Counted from the stretch's first letter, positions 1 to 10,013 are shown. The stretch: 64,000 nucleotides of DNA from Bacillus nitratireducens (GCF_001884135.1 NZ_MAOC01000008.1:62001-126000), one strand, 5' to 3'. Made by a program: numbers and translations. Notes: a model not told the origin generated them from the letters alone.

Positions 1-2
1 GT

Positions 3-992
3 TCACTTTATCTTTTATCTTTCGGATACTATAAAGCAGCCGATCGACAACTTGCTGAATATCACGATTTGCAAGAAAAGGGAACGTACTATTATTTCTA
101 TTATTTTGGATTTGGGGAAAGTAATAGCCTTTGGTTAACTGTTCTTATCATTGCTTTAGCTTGTTTATTGATGGGATGGGAACGTAGTAACCAGTCTAAT
201 ACTTTACTTATGACGATGCCATTTAAAAGAAAAGATGTTTTTTTATCAAAATGGGCTTTGGGTTCATTTTGTATTGTAGGTTCATTACTTATAAATTGGA
301 TCCTTATGTATGTTATTTATAGAACAACAATCCATTTTGATTATCAATCATTCGGACCATTTCATCGATACTTTCTTTATGCAATTGTCTCTTATATTGC
401 AGTATATACAGCTGCATTATGTATCGGTACTTTTACTGGAAGCGTTGTTTCGCAAGTCGTTTTTTGTATTCCGTGGCTTCTAATGGGGCTTACATTTATT
501 CCATTAGTGTACACTTTTACAATAAACCATTTACATGCTACAGATACTAGAAATAACAACTTGTATGAACAACTTCATGAAATCAATCAAAAAACAAATA
601 TAGTTGCACCAATATATAATTATACGATTCGTTACCACTATGATCCAAAATCACGTAAGAAAGAAAACGATTCAACCACTTTAAGAGATCCGGCAAATCA
701 TACGTATTATTCAGCTAAGTCAGTGCTAGTTCCTATTTTCTATACGATTTTCTATTTACTACTTGGCACATATTTATATACACGATCGCCAAATGAAAAC
801 GCTCAAAAAATATTTATTTTCCAAAAACATTTACGAATATGGGTATGGGGGACAACCATTTATTTTGCATTACTAGGTGGCTATAAAATAAATCAATTTA
901 ATTTTTTACTTAACTACTATATCAGTTTGCTTCTCGCTGGAATCATTACTTATTTTGTACTATCACGTCTAACAAATTATAAAGTTTTTTAA
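3..992 (+). CDS. ABC-2 type transporter permease, 5' end outside the window
   Basis: The frame is open from the first bases of the window, so the gene starts upstream; the first in-window TTG at 69 is not the true start because the preceding codons align with the next gene. The protein is hydrophobic with about six membrane segments and a polar loop near the middle. It is a paralog of the next gene: both share a GWER motif, a MPFKR motif, a long extracytoplasmic loop with HYDP or DYDP, and an LY(T/V)RS motif late in the chain. ABC-2 permeases work with a separate ATPase, which is probably just upstream. The substrate cannot be read from the sequence. Confidence 0.8.
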   Translation, partial: SLYLLSFGYYKAADRQLAEYHDLQEKGTYYYFYYFGFGESNSLWLTVLIIALACLLMGWERSNQSNTLLMTMPFKRKDVFLSKWALGSFCIVGSLLINWILMYVIYRTTIHFDYQSFGPFHRYFLYAIVSYIAVYTAALCIGTFTGSVVSQVVFCIPWLLMGLTFIPLVYTFTINHLHATDTRNNNLYEQLHEINQKTNIVAPIYNYTIRYHYDPKSRKKENDSTTLRDPANHTYYSAKSVLVPIFYTIFYLLLGTYLYTRSPNENAQKIFIFQKHLRIWVWGTTIYFALLGGYKINQFNFLLNYYISLLLAGIITYFVLSRLTNYKVF

Positions 993-1004
993 AGGAGGGG
1001 GCCT

Positions 1005-2057
1005 ATGTTTCAAAAAGCACTATGGCTAAGAACATATCAACAAAGTAAATATGTTGTGTGGTTGTTTTGGTTCGTTAGCTTCTATACTTTATCATATAAA
1101 TACTATATGGCTTCTATTCAACAGCTATACTTTCTAAATGACAATAAAAAGTGGAACTATGTATATCACTACCACTTTGATTTAACACTTATAGACCCTG
1201 CCCTACTGTTAGGTGGTGTACTTATCGTTCTAGCTTGTACATTAATTGGTTGGGAAAGACAAAATAACTCTAGTGACTTGCTATGGTCTATGCCATTTAA
1301 ACGTTCACACATCTATATAACAAAGTGGTTGTTTGGGATCTGCAACATTACAGCAATCATCGTATTAAACTGGGGACTATTCGCCATTATGAAAAAAACA
1401 ACTTTTCATAATAAATATCAAATATTTTCACCATTTCATACTTATTTTCTATACATGTTAATTGTGTTAATCGCTATTTATACGCTCGCATTATGTATAG
1501 GAACAATTACTGGGAATATTCTCTCGCAGGGACTTCTTACTGCAGCTATATTCATGTTTCCATTGTTATTTCCATCCCTTATCTCAGCGGTCATCGCTGT
1601 TCACTCGAATACTGACTTTCATGAGGACAATGGCAATATTCATCGTGTTATGGAAAACATACGCATTTCGGGTCCAGCAGAAAATTTTCATATTAGATTT
1701 GATTATGATCCACAAAATGCTTATACCGATAAAGATGGAGTGCGTCATAATGAACCAAACTTTACAGAAATCCCTTCAGTAAAAACATTGATTGGACCTA
1801 TTGTAAATATAATTATTCTATTACCACTCGGTATATATTTATATGTTCGTTCAGCCAATGAGCGGAATGGTAGTTTCTTACTATATCCAAAGCTTCAAAA
1901 AACATTTATGGTCTGCGCTATTTTCTGTATTGGAATTAGCGGCGGTTTAATACTTGGTGGGACCCATTCGTTGCTTAATTTTTACGTTGGTTTATTCGGA
2001 ACAAGCATAATTAGCTATTTTCTTCTATCTAAAATATTGAGATTGAAGGTCTCTTGA
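1005..2057 (+). CDS. ABC-2 type transporter permease (paralog of the preceding gene)
   Basis: A 350-residue membrane protein that begins 12 bases after the preceding permease behind an AGGAGG ribosome site (about 992-997). It has six or so hydrophobic stretches, with the first near residues 15-35 and the last at the C terminus, and a polar loop near residues 200-255. Similar lengths and shared motifs (GWER, MPFKRSHIYITKW, FDYDP) mark it as a tandem duplicate of its neighbour. The two probably form the heterodimeric membrane part of one ABC exporter. A terminator follows directly, so this is the last gene of the transcript. Substrate unknown. Confidence 0.8.
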   Translation: MFQKALWLRTYQQSKYVVWLFWFVSFYTLSYKYYMASIQQLYFLNDNKKWNYVYHYHFDLTLIDPALLLGGVLIVLACTLIGWERQNNSSDLLWSMPFKRSHIYITKWLFGICNITAIIVLNWGLFAIMKKTTFHNKYQIFSPFHTYFLYMLIVLIAIYTLALCIGTITGNILSQGLLTAAIFMFPLLFPSLISAVIAVHSNTDFHEDNGNIHRVMENIRISGPAENFHIRFDYDPQNAYTDKDGVRHNEPNFTEIPSVKTLIGPIVNIIILLPLGIYLYVRSANERNGSFLLYPKLQKTFMVCAIFCIGISGGLILGGTHSLLNFYVGLFGTSIISYFLLSKILRLKVS

Positions 2058-2068
2058 AATTTCAAATA

Positions 2069-2099
2069 AAATAACCTCCTCACTAAGAGGAGGTTATTT
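2069..2099. terminator. bidirectional intrinsic terminator
   Basis: The arms AATAACCTCCT and AGGAGGTTATT are perfectly complementary around a 7-base loop, flanked by A-rich and T-rich runs. It sits between the permease gene and a convergent gene and can serve both. Confidence 0.85.
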
Positions 2100-2639
2100 C
2101 ACATTCTCTCTCCTATCTCCATACACCATCTCTTCTTTCATCCCAAATCCATCACCATTTTGCACAATTTGCTCTGTCGGCGCGACTACACTTTCAGCAA
2201 TTTTCCATTCGCCGCGCTCTTTCACAAATACTTGCAAAAAATAGTTCATGCCATTTAACTGATATGCATTTTCTCTTTTCACATTATAGTGCACCGCAAT
2301 GTAGTACACTTGAATGTTTTCTTTTCCTGCTTTTGATACGTATTGCGATAATCTTGGAATGTACATTGATGCTTTCTTAAATGGCAAGTGCTTCGCTTTC
2401 ACGAGCGATGAACTTGTTACATTACGCAATGTGTCCTGATTACGAATGTTATCACTATGATGAAATAATACTGCATTTTGCATAGAACGAACCCATAATT
2501 TCGAATATAGGATCGTATTATCGTTTTCAATATACTTCACTTCTTTTTGCACCACTTGGATAGGAGTATCCGCGTATAAGAATGTATTAAAACAAAAAAA
2601 ACTCCCAAATAAAATGGTAAGTCCAGCAATATATTTCAT
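2094..2639 (-). CDS. exported protein of unknown function
   Basis: A 181-residue protein with a typical signal peptide (MKYIAG then a hydrophobic core, probable cleavage after LYA near residue 23). The mature part has mixed charge and no cysteines; a C-terminal stretch with YNVKRENAYQLNG and FVKERGEWKIAESVV resembles the sheet of an NTF2/SnoaL-like fold, which is only an impression. The start is preceded by GGAGGAAAG. It is alone between a shared terminator and its own upstream region. I do not recognise a family or function; it is likely secreted or wall-associated. Confidence 0.7.
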   Translation of the reverse strand: MKYIAGLTILFGSFFCFNTFLYADTPIQVVQKEVKYIENDNTILYSKLWVRSMQNAVLFHHSDNIRNQDTLRNVTSSSLVKAKHLPFKKASMYIPRLSQYVSKAGKENIQVYYIAVHYNVKRENAYQLNGMNYFLQVFVKERGEWKIAESVVAPTEQIVQNGDGFGMKEEMVYGDRRENVK

Positions 2640-2700
2640 AATCTTTCCTCCGATTCTTTTTAATTAAAGTATCGGAGTTTCAAAATATTTTTATTCAAAA

Positions 2701-2734
2701 GAAAAAGGATAGGAAAGCCCTCGCTTCCTATCCT
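2701..2734 (-). terminator. intrinsic terminator of the MarR gene
   Basis: On the minus strand AGGATAGGA pairs with TCCTATCCT around an 11-base loop and is followed by TTTTTC. It lies 7 bases past the MarR stop codon. Confidence 0.85.
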
Positions 2735-2740
2735 CATTTA

Positions 2741-3160
2741 TTATAAGACGCGGCCAAATAGTTCTAAAACCATTTCTATCTCTTGGTCGCTCCAACCTTT
2801 AAATCTCTCTTTATAATATTCTTTACGCACAGCTTCAAGTTTTTCAGTTACTTCTCGTCCGTTTTCTGTAATTTCTAAGTATACGATACGACGGTCTGAA
2901 TTTGATCTCTTTCTTTCAACAAACCCTTTTCGCACGAGACGATCTGTTACAGCTGTAATATGACTGGAGGTTACGTTTACTTCACTCGCAATTTGCGAAG
3001 CCATCTGTGGACTTTTCAAAAATAACGCACGTAATACAGAGAATTCATTATATGGCATATGCTCTGAAAAACGTGTATTAATATCATTTTGTAATAAACG
3101 TATCATCTTTCGAAATGATGCAGATAAATCTAAAATCAGTGTTTCTCTATTTTCGTTCAC
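2741..3160 (-). CDS. MarR family transcriptional regulator
   Basis: A 139-residue winged-helix regulator. The recognition helix region is near residues 60-85 (ASQIASEVNVTSSHITAVTD) and the wing contains the MarR signature RSNSDRRIVYLEIT. I chose the GTG at 3160, which has AGGGACGAGG a few bases upstream; an ATG at 3193 is in frame but lies inside a TATAAT-like -10 element and has no ribosome site. MarR proteins are dimeric repressors or activators that usually respond to phenolic or oxidant ligands. Targets are not evident; the gene is monocistronic, divergent from a SIMPL gene it might control. Confidence 0.88.
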   Translation of the reverse strand: MNENRETLILDLSASFRKMIRLLQNDINTRFSEHMPYNEFSVLRALFLKSPQMASQIASEVNVTSSHITAVTDRLVRKGFVERKRSNSDRRIVYLEITENGREVTEKLEAVRKEYYKERFKGWSDQEIEMVLELFGRVL

Positions 3161-3320
3161 TAGCCTCGTCCCTTTTTTATCATATTTACACATATTATAA
3201 TCTATAAATACCTATGTTGTATATGCTTTCTTCCCTTAACATTCTCATTTATGTAACTTTTTTCATACGATTTTCTTTTTTGTTCACACATATACATGTA
3301 AAAAAGGATGGTGAGCATAA

Positions 3321-3992
3321 ATGCAAAGTGGAATGAATCCGTATTTACATAATATCCGTACGACAAATACTGGTAAAGAAGCTACTATTACTGTACAAGG
3401 AGAAGGCATTATAAAAGCCAAACCAAATGTTGTTATATTAACACTAGGCATTCGAACAGATAGTAAAAATGTAAAACAAGCGCAAGAAGAAAATGCAGTG
3501 CAATCGAAACAATTGCTTGATGCACTCAAACAGCTAGGTATTGCCGATAAAGATATAGAAACCATTTCCTATACGATTACCCCTCAATACGAATATGTAA
3601 ATGATAAAGCCTTACTACAAGGCTACCGTGTGGAGCATTTGTATGAAATTACCGTTTTAAATGTGCAAAAAGCAGGGGAAGTATATGATATAGCCGTTTC
3701 GAATGGTGCAAACGTTGCAAAAGGGTTACGTTTTCGAATATCTCATCCAAATAAATATTATGAGCAAGCTCTCATTCAGGCTCTACACCAAGCAGTAGAA
3801 AAAGCTCGCGCTATTGCGAGTACATACAATTTAAACATTAATCCTGTTCCCCTCTCACTCGTTGAAGAATCTGCCCAATTACCACGGGAGGTTGCATCCT
3901 ATGCTACTTTACATGCACAAGCAGCCCCGCCCATTCAATCTGGAGAACTAGAAATCATTTCAACCATACGAGCCATTTTTACGTATTTATAA
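3321..3992 (+). CDS. SIMPL domain protein (DUF541)
   Basis: A 223-residue protein with the SIMPL domain hallmarks: TITVQGEGIIKAKPNVVIL at residues 22-40 and a core with QAQEENAVQSKQLLDALKQLGI followed by ETISYTITPQYEY. SIMPL proteins are often exported, but this one has no obvious signal peptide at its N terminus. The biochemical role of the family is poorly defined; links to cell-envelope stress have been proposed. The start follows GGATGGTGAG. Upstream is a divergent MarR gene. Confidence 0.82.
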   Translation: MQSGMNPYLHNIRTTNTGKEATITVQGEGIIKAKPNVVILTLGIRTDSKNVKQAQEENAVQSKQLLDALKQLGIADKDIETISYTITPQYEYVNDKALLQGYRVEHLYEITVLNVQKAGEVYDIAVSNGANVAKGLRFRISHPNKYYEQALIQALHQAVEKARAIASTYNLNINPVPLSLVEESAQLPREVASYATLHAQAAPPIQSGELEIISTIRAIFTYL

Positions 3993-4030
3993 ATAATTTC
4001 GTTTATAAGTAAACGTTATCATTTTCGTTG

Positions 4031-4058
4031 TTGTAAAAACATGATGTTCTGATATAAT
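4031..4058 (+). promoter_or_regulatory. sigma-A type promoter of the NCS2 permease gene
   Basis: TTGTAA at 4031-4036 and TATAAT at 4053-4058 with a 16-base spacer, about 60 bases upstream of the start codon. Confidence 0.6.
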
Positions 4059-4066
4059 AAAGGACG

Positions 4067-4092
4067 GTGAGCTCTTATATAAGAGATATCAC
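4067..4092 (+). promoter_or_regulatory. 5' leader hairpin with perfect palindrome
   Basis: CTCTTATATAAGAG is a perfect 14-base palindrome (4072-4085), extended by GTGA at 4067 and TCAC at 4089. It lies in the transcribed leader of the purine permease, just past the predicted start site. I cannot match it to the purine riboswitch consensus. It could be a protein operator or a simple RNA hairpin. Confidence 0.35.
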
Positions 4093-4126
4093 GGGTGGGA
4101 GAGGGATATGAAAAAGAAGGTTTAAC

Positions 4127-5416
4127 ATGAAAGGAATACTTGAAAGAACATTTAAATTAGACTTACACCAAACATCACCAAAACAAGAAGTTTTAGCTGG
4201 AGTTACGTCATTTTTCACGATCGTTTATATTATGATTGTAAATGCGTCAATCTTATCAGATGCCGGCATTCCTCTTGAAGCTGGAATTTTAGCAACTGTT
4301 TTTAGTTCATTTGTCGGATGTCTACTTATGGCATTTTGGGCAAATGCACCTGCTATTCTTGTCCCAGGTATGGGTGTAAATGCATTCTTCACGTACACTG
4401 CTGTGCACACGCTCGGTCTAGCTTGGCAAGAAGCATTAGCAGCTGTTTTTATCGCCGGTATTATTTTTGCAATTGCTGCTTTTACACCGATTGCTCGCGT
4501 GCTTTCGGTATCGATTCCAAAGTCATTAAAGGAAGCGATCACTGTCGGTATCGGTTTATTTTTAGCTTTCATCGGCTTGCAAAAAGGTGGTTTAGTCGTT
4601 TCGCATCCTAATACTGCTGTTGCAATGGGGAAATTAAGTAGTCCTGTCGTTCTTGCAACACTACTTACTCTTATTGTGGCACTTGTGCTATTTGTGCGTA
4701 ACGTACGTGGAAACTTTTTATGGACGATTGCAATTGGAACTGGTATTGCATGGCTATTTGGCCTTGTTGATACGAGTCAAGTGGGAAATAGTTCATTTTC
4801 ATTCGCTAATTACGGCGATGTGTTTGGAGCTATGTCATTCGGGAAACTTTCTTCCTTACCATTTTGGATTGCAACATTCTCCTTAAGCATGGTGCTTATT
4901 TTTGAGAACATGGGACTACTGCACGGTTTATTAGAAGATGACCGTAAATTCCCACGTGCTTACCAAGCAAATGCAATTTCAGCAATGACATGTGGTCTAT
5001 TTGGCACAAGCCCTACCGTTTCAACAGTAGAGAGTGCCGCAGGTATTACTGCAGGCGGAAAAACAGGTCTGACGTCTATCGTTACAGGGTTGTTATTCTT
5101 CGCGTCACTGTTTGCGCTTCCGTTTGTCAAACTAATTCCTGATAGTGCCATTGCACCAATCTTAATTATTATTGGCGGCCTGATGATTACAAGCATTCAA
5201 CAAATTCCTCTGAACGACTTTTCAGAAGGATTTCCAGCGTTTTTAATTATCGTTATGATTCCGCTCACATATAGTATCGCTGATGGCATTGCGTTCGGAT
5301 TTATTGCTTATCCTATCTTGAAAGTTGCTCTTGGAAAGCGTAAAGAAGTCGCACCGTCCATGTATATCATTACATGCTTATTCTTAGCCATGTTCGTATT
5401 ACACGCTATTGGCTAG
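4127..5416 (+). CDS. NCS2 family (AzgA-like) nucleobase permease
   Basis: A 429-residue integral membrane protein with about 12-13 hydrophobic segments. It shows AzgA/PbuG-branch features: a soluble start (MKGILERTFKLDLH), GVTSFFTIVYIMIVNASIL in TM1, the PGMGVNAFFTY motif near residue 80 and GTSPTVSTVESAAGITAGGKTGL near residues 285-307. This branch imports hypoxanthine, guanine or adenine by proton symport. Length fits PbuG/PbuO of B. subtilis (about 430-440); I cannot separate those two. It is preceded by its own promoter and closed by a strong terminator, and would feed the salvage enzymes encoded at 6.5-9.8 kb. Confidence 0.88.
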   Translation: MKGILERTFKLDLHQTSPKQEVLAGVTSFFTIVYIMIVNASILSDAGIPLEAGILATVFSSFVGCLLMAFWANAPAILVPGMGVNAFFTYTAVHTLGLAWQEALAAVFIAGIIFAIAAFTPIARVLSVSIPKSLKEAITVGIGLFLAFIGLQKGGLVVSHPNTAVAMGKLSSPVVLATLLTLIVALVLFVRNVRGNFLWTIAIGTGIAWLFGLVDTSQVGNSSFSFANYGDVFGAMSFGKLSSLPFWIATFSLSMVLIFENMGLLHGLLEDDRKFPRAYQANAISAMTCGLFGTSPTVSTVESAAGITAGGKTGLTSIVTGLLFFASLFALPFVKLIPDSAIAPILIIIGGLMITSIQQIPLNDFSEGFPAFLIIVMIPLTYSIADGIAFGFIAYPILKVALGKRKEVAPSMYIITCLFLAMFVLHAIG

Positions 5417-5450
5417 TAAAAAACACCGAGGAAATCCTCGGTGTTTTTTT
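5417..5450. terminator. bidirectional intrinsic terminator
   Basis: AAAACACCGAGGA and TCCTCGGTGTTTT are complementary around a 2-base loop, with T and A runs on either side. It is shared by the permease gene and the convergent corA gene, whose stop codon overlaps its T run. Confidence 0.9.
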
Positions 5451-6399
5451 ACTTAAACCAACCTTTTTTATAAAACCATGCCATCATGCCCCCGCCAATT
5501 AACGCCATAATTAATAGACAAATAAAGTAACTATACTTCCCGCCAAGCTCTGGCATATGCGAAAAGTTCATGCCGTATACCCCTGCAATAAATGTTAACG
5601 GCATGAAAATAGTTGAGAAAACAGTTAATGTTTTCATAATATTGTTCATATGGTGGGAATTCAATGAAAAATAACTATCTCGAATATCTGCTGTTAATTC
5701 ACGGCTTGCTTCAATCATCTCAGTCAGTTTAAGCAAATGATCATGTATATCTTTAAAGTAAATTTCATGATCGCTTATACCGTAAAAACGAGTTGAATTT
5801 AAAATACGATACAATAAATCACGCATCGGAATAATCGTACGCCTTAACTTAGATAAATCTGCACGAATATCAAATACTTCTTCTAGCACGCTTCCTGCTG
5901 TCTCACCCGTTAAATTATCATCAATTGCATTTAAATGGTCTTCAATGTAATAAACAGGTGCGAAATAATCATCTACAATTTGGTCAATAATTGTATGTGC
6001 TACATGTAAAGGACTCTTCTTAATACGTTTTTTCTCACCGAGCGTTTTCCATACTCTTTCAATCGCATTATTATGAGAGAAGTGGAAAGAAACTATATAT
6101 CGATCACTAACAAATAAATCGATTTCATGCGGTTCTAATCCGTCTTCTCCGAATGCATGGAGAACTAAAAAGTTATATCCATCATAAAAATCTACCTTTG
6201 GCCTCTGTACATACTCTACACAATCTTCAATCGCAAGGGGATGGAACTTGAAGTGATCTTGTAAAATATATGTATACTCCTCTTTCGTCGGCTTATATAA
6301 ATCAAGCCAATACCATACGATGTTTTCTTTTTTCGTGTCTTCCAGCGAAACATCATATAAAACTTCATTTTTTTTCGTTATTGCACAAATTCTAATCAT
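5449..6399 (-). CDS. corA: CorA family magnesium/divalent metal transporter
   Basis: A 316-residue protein with a long acidic cytoplasmic N domain and two C-terminal membrane helices. The family signature GMN is present in VYGMNFSHMP at the end of the first helix, followed by a second helix and a basic tail (WFYKKGWFK). CorA forms a homopentameric magnesium channel in the membrane. I start at the ATG at 6399 (IRICAITKK) because GGGTGA lies 6 bases upstream; an in-frame ATG 27 bases earlier has no ribosome site. Monocistronic, with terminators on both sides. Confidence 0.9.
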   Translation of the reverse strand: MIRICAITKKNEVLYDVSLEDTKKENIVWYWLDLYKPTKEEYTYILQDHFKFHPLAIEDCVEYVQRPKVDFYDGYNFLVLHAFGEDGLEPHEIDLFVSDRYIVSFHFSHNNAIERVWKTLGEKKRIKKSPLHVAHTIIDQIVDDYFAPVYYIEDHLNAIDDNLTGETAGSVLEEVFDIRADLSKLRRTIIPMRDLLYRILNSTRFYGISDHEIYFKDIHDHLLKLTEMIEASRELTADIRDSYFSLNSHHMNNIMKTLTVFSTIFMPLTFIAGVYGMNFSHMPELGGKYSYFICLLIMALIGGGMMAWFYKKGWFK

Positions 6400-6433
6400 A
6401 ATTTCACCCATTATTATTATAAACAAAAAATAG

Positions 6434-6470
6434 TAAAAAAAGCCAAGGAGAAATCTCCTCAGCTTTTTTT
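6434..6470 (-). terminator. intrinsic terminator of the deoB-pupG-pdp operon
   Basis: On the minus strand AAGC-TG-AGGAGA pairs with TCTCCT-TG-GCTT around a 2-base loop and runs into seven T residues. Confidence 0.85.
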
Positions 6471-6472
6471 TA

Positions 6473-7777
6473 TTACTTCGTTACAATACCGTGTACTAAA
6501 GTTGGTGCATCTACGTGGTCTTTAGCGATTTTCATGTTCTCATAAATTTTCGCTTTTACATCTTCAACATTTTCGCGGTTTGCGTAAATTGTAACAAGAG
6601 AGTCACCTTTTTTCACGCTATCGCCTACTTTTTTGCGAAGCATTAGACCAACTGCTAAATCAATTTCAGACTCTTTCGTTGCACGTCCTGCTCCTAAAAG
6701 CATTGCTGCTGTTCCGATTTCATCTGCAACGATTTCCGATACGTAACCGTCTTCTTTCGCTTCCACTTCAATTTTAAATTGTGCTTGTGGCAATTTAGAA
6801 GGATCATCAACAACAGATGCATCGCCGCCTTGCGCTGATAAGAACGTTTTAAATGATTCTAGCGCTTTACCATTGTTCATTACTTCAATTAACTTTTCAC
6901 GCGCATCTTCTAAAGATGAAGCTTGTCCAGCAAGGTACACCATCTGACTTCCAAGCGTTAAACATAACTCTTCTAAATCTTTCGGTCCTTTACCTTGTAA
7001 TGTATCAATTGCTTCTTGTACTTCTAATGCGTTACCAATTGCTTCACCAAGCGGCTGACTCATATCAGAAATAACCGCCATCGTATTACGACCAACGTTA
7101 TTACCGATGCGTACCATTGCTTCAGCTAAACGCTTTGCATCTTCATCCGTTTTCATAAATGCTCCTGCTCCAGTTTTTACATCAAGAACAATTGCATCTG
7201 CACCAGCAGCAATTTTTTTACTCATAATCGAGCTTGCAATAAGCGGAATTGAGTTTACTGTTGCCGTTACATCACGAAGTGCATACAATTTTTTATCAGC
7301 AGGTGTTAAGTTTCCACTTTGACCGATAACAGCAATTTTATTTTCATTTACAAGACGCATGAATTCATCATTTTCAATTTCCACATGGAATCCTGGAACT
7401 GCTTCTAATTTATCAATTGTACCACCAGTATGTCCTAAACCACGTCCAGACATTTTCGCTACTGGTACACCTAAAGCAGCTACTAATGGACCTAATACAA
7501 GTGTCGTTGTATCACCAACACCACCTGTTGAATGCTTATCTACTTTTATCCCTTCAATGGCTGATAAATCAATTGTATCACCGCTATTTACCATTGCCAT
7601 CGTTAAATCCGCACGTTCTTGATCATTCATATCTTGGAAGAAAATTGCCATTGCAAGTGAACTTACTTGATAATCAGGAATATCCCCTTTTGTGTATCCT
7701 TCAACGATAAAGTTAATCTCTTCTGTCGTTAATGCTTGTCCATCACGTTTTTTTGCAATTAGGTCCACCATTCTCAT
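6473..7777 (-). CDS. pdp: pyrimidine-nucleoside phosphorylase
   Basis: A 434-residue protein of the thymidine/pyrimidine phosphorylase family, which splits uridine, deoxyuridine and thymidine with phosphate into base plus (deoxy)ribose-1-phosphate. The N-terminal helical domain is followed by the family signature ([20 protein letters not shown], residues 80-99) and [11 protein letters not shown] near residue 115, which bind phosphate and substrate; the C-terminal part (KEDGYVSEI onward) is the PYNP C domain. Last gene of the deoB-pupG-pdp operon, 7 bases after pupG. In B. subtilis pdp sits in a different operon (dra-nupC-pdp), so the grouping here is a known Bacillus variation. Confidence 0.95.
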   Translation of the reverse strand: MRMVDLIAKKRDGQALTTEEINFIVEGYTKGDIPDYQVSSLAMAIFFQDMNDQERADLTMAMVNSGDTIDLSAIEGIKVDKHSTGGVGDTTTLVLGPLVAALGVPVAKMSGRGLGHTGGTIDKLEAVPGFHVEIENDEFMRLVNENKIAVIGQSGNLTPADKKLYALRDVTATVNSIPLIASSIMSKKIAAGADAIVLDVKTGAGAFMKTDEDAKRLAEAMVRIGNNVGRNTMAVISDMSQPLGEAIGNALEVQEAIDTLQGKGPKDLEELCLTLGSQMVYLAGQASSLEDAREKLIEVMNNGKALESFKTFLSAQGGDASVVDDPSKLPQAQFKIEVEAKEDGYVSEIVADEIGTAAMLLGAGRATKESEIDLAVGLMLRKKVGDSVKKGDSLVTIYANRENVEDVKAKIYENMKIAKDHVDAPTLVHGIVTK

Positions 7778-7784
7778 TGTGAAG

Positions 7785-8606
7785 TCACCCCTTCATTTGT
7801 TTTACGATTGCTTTTACTAATGCTAAGAAGTTTGCTTTAACACGTTCTGTCGTTTCAATTACTTCATCATGGTGAAGTGGCTGATCTAAAATACCAGCTG
7901 CCATATTTGAAATACAAGAAATACCAAGTACTTTCATACCAGCATGACGAGCTACAATTACTTCAGGTACTGTTGACATACCAACTGCATCTCCGCCAAG
8001 TGTACGAAGCATACGAATTTCAGCAGGTGTTTCATATACAGGACCTGTCATTCCAACGTATACACCTTCTTGTACTTTAATGTTTAAGTCTGCTGCAACT
8101 TGTTTCGCCATTTCGCGAAGTTCTGACGTGTATGATGTAGACATATCAGGGAAACGTACACCCATTTCAGAATCATTTGGTCCGATTAATGGATTCGTAC
8201 CCATGAAGTTAATGTGGTCTGAAATTAACATAAGGTCACCTGGCTCGAATGATGTATTTACACCACCAGCTGCGTTCGTTACAACAACAGTTTCTACACC
8301 TAGCTCTTTCATAACACGAACTGGGAATGTTACTTTTTGCATGTCATATCCTTCGTAGAAATGGAAACGTCCTTGCATAGCTACTACAGGTACACCTTGA
8401 AGTGTACCAAATACTAGTTGACCTGCATGTCCTTCTACAGTTGATACTGGGAATTCAGGAATTTCGCTGTAAGGCACTGTTACCGCATTTTCGATTTCAT
8501 CTGCTAATACACCTAGTCCAGATCCAAGGATTAGTCCTACTTGTGGTGTTTCTTGAAATTTCTCTTTTAAGTATGAAGCTGATTTTGTAATAAGTTCACG
8601 ATTCAT
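7785..8606 (-). CDS. pupG: purine-nucleoside phosphorylase (trimeric class I)
   Basis: A 273-residue phosphorylase that converts guanosine, inosine and their deoxy forms to free base and (deoxy)ribose-1-phosphate. Seen: [15 protein letters not shown] (residues 25-39), [39 protein letters not shown] and [10 protein letters not shown], all typical of the class I (PunA/PupG) branch rather than hexameric DeoD. It lies 12 bases downstream of deoB, whose enzyme interconverts the sugar-1-phosphate product. RBS GGGGGAT precedes the ATG. Confidence 0.95.
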   Translation of the reverse strand: MNRELITKSASYLKEKFQETPQVGLILGSGLGVLADEIENAVTVPYSEIPEFPVSTVEGHAGQLVFGTLQGVPVVAMQGRFHFYEGYDMQKVTFPVRVMKELGVETVVVTNAAGGVNTSFEPGDLMLISDHINFMGTNPLIGPNDSEMGVRFPDMSTSYTSELREMAKQVAADLNIKVQEGVYVGMTGPVYETPAEIRMLRTLGGDAVGMSTVPEVIVARHAGMKVLGISCISNMAAGILDQPLHHDEVIETTERVKANFLALVKAIVKQMKG

Positions 8607-8618
8607 TTGTTTATCCCC

Positions 8619-9803
8619 CTATTTCTTTAGCTCGTTTAAGAAGCTTGTTCCGTATTCTGGCATTTTCACACCGAAGTTTTCTGCTACAGTTGCACCAATA
8701 TCAGCAAATGTTTGACGAAGTGCTAATTCTTGTCCGCCTTCTTTCATGCTTGGGCTATATGCTAATAACGGTACATATTCACGTGTATGATCAGTACCAG
8801 GATGTACTGGATCATTACCATGGTCTGCTGTAATTAATAATAAATCATCTTCTTTAAGTTTTTCGAATACTTCTGGAAGACGTGCATCATATTCTTGCAG
8901 AGCTTCTCCATATCCTTGTGGATCACGACGGTGACCGAATAATGCATCAAAGTCAACTAAGTTTAAGAAGCTAAGACCTGTAAAGTCCATGTTTAATGTA
9001 TCTACAAGCTTATCCATTCCATCCATGTTAGACTTCGTACGAAGTGATTCCGTTACCCCTTCGCCATCATAAATATCAGAAATTTTACCGATAGCAATAA
9101 CATCGTAGTCACTATCTTTTAATTCATTCATTACTGTGCGACCAAATGGTTTTAATGCATAGTCATGACGATTTGGTGTACGTGTGAATTTCCCTGGTTC
9201 TCCAACGAATGGACGAGCGATAACACGTCCTACCATGTACTTCTCATCTAACGTTAGTTCACGGGCAATTTTACAAATTTTATATAACTCATCAAGTGGC
9301 ACTACTTCTTCGTGTGCTGCAATTTGTAATACACTATCAGCAGAAGTGTAAACGATTAAAGAGCCTGTTTCCATTTGCTCTTGACCAAGCTCATCAAGAA
9401 TTTCTGTTCCAGAAGCTGGCTTATTACCGATAATTTTACGGCCTGTTTTTTCTTCTAATTCATCAAGTAATTCTTTCGGGAATCCTTCAGGGAATACTTG
9501 GAATGGTGTATCAATGTAAAGGCCCATAATTTCCCAGTGACCTGTCATTGTATCTTTACCGGTAGATTTCTCTTGCATTTTTGTATAATATCCAAGTGGC
9601 TTTTCTACTTTTGAGATACCTTTCATTTCACGAATGTTACCAAGACCTAATTTCACCATGTTTGGCATTTGTAATCCATTCATATGTTCAGCAATGTGAC
9701 CAATTGTGTCAGAACCTAAATCACCAAATTGTTCAGCATCAGGTGCTTCACCGATTCCTACAGAGTCCATTACGACTAGGAATATACGTTTATATTTATT
9801 CAT
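8619..9803 (-). CDS. deoB: phosphopentomutase
   Basis: A 394-residue alkaline-phosphatase-superfamily mutase that interconverts ribose-1-phosphate and ribose-5-phosphate (and deoxy forms), linking nucleoside breakdown to central metabolism. Metal-binding segments are visible: [19 protein letters not shown] at the N terminus, [13 protein letters not shown], and C-terminal TADHGNDP and HTREYVPLL. First gene of the operon, with AGGAGGTTGCAGTT upstream of the ATG. Called drm in B. subtilis. It is preceded by a leader of roughly 180 bases and an operator-like palindrome. Confidence 0.96.
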   Translation of the reverse strand: MNKYKRIFLVVMDSVGIGEAPDAEQFGDLGSDTIGHIAEHMNGLQMPNMVKLGLGNIREMKGISKVEKPLGYYTKMQEKSTGKDTMTGHWEIMGLYIDTPFQVFPEGFPKELLDELEEKTGRKIIGNKPASGTEILDELGQEQMETGSLIVYTSADSVLQIAAHEEVVPLDELYKICKIARELTLDEKYMVGRVIARPFVGEPGKFTRTPNRHDYALKPFGRTVMNELKDSDYDVIAIGKISDIYDGEGVTESLRTKSNMDGMDKLVDTLNMDFTGLSFLNLVDFDALFGHRRDPQGYGEALQEYDARLPEVFEKLKEDDLLLITADHGNDPVHPGTDHTREYVPLLAYSPSMKEGGQELALRQTFADIGATVAENFGVKMPEYGTSFLNELKK

Positions 9804-9987
9804 AACTGCAACCTCCTATAAGTTCAGTTCTACTTCTTGTAGTATGTTCAAAACGCTATAAAGTGAAACTGTTATTCAATAAGAATTCTCTTTCGTTCTC
9901 ATTGTCAAACAGTACTTCTTTAAATCATTCTCTAACCTATTTCGTTTTACTTGAAACGACTCAAAAACATTTCTAGTTTTTTCTAAG

Positions 9988-10006
9988 TCAGATGTCAGAC
10001 ATCTGA
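9988..10006 (-). promoter_or_regulatory. perfect palindromic operator at the predicted deoB start site
   Basis: TCAGATGTC-A-GACATCTGA is a perfect 9-1-9 inverted repeat. On the minus strand it begins 7 bases after the candidate -10 box, so a bound repressor would block initiation of deoB-pupG-pdp. Its size and spacing suit a dimeric GntR-type or similar regulator; the regulator is not in this window. Confidence 0.6.
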
Positions 10007-10013
10007 TATTGAT

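Noticed and set aside
4225-5196. Several frames inside the NCS2 permease gene on both strands
   Set aside because: Shadows of a well-supported 429-codon gene, none with a ribosome site or known motif.
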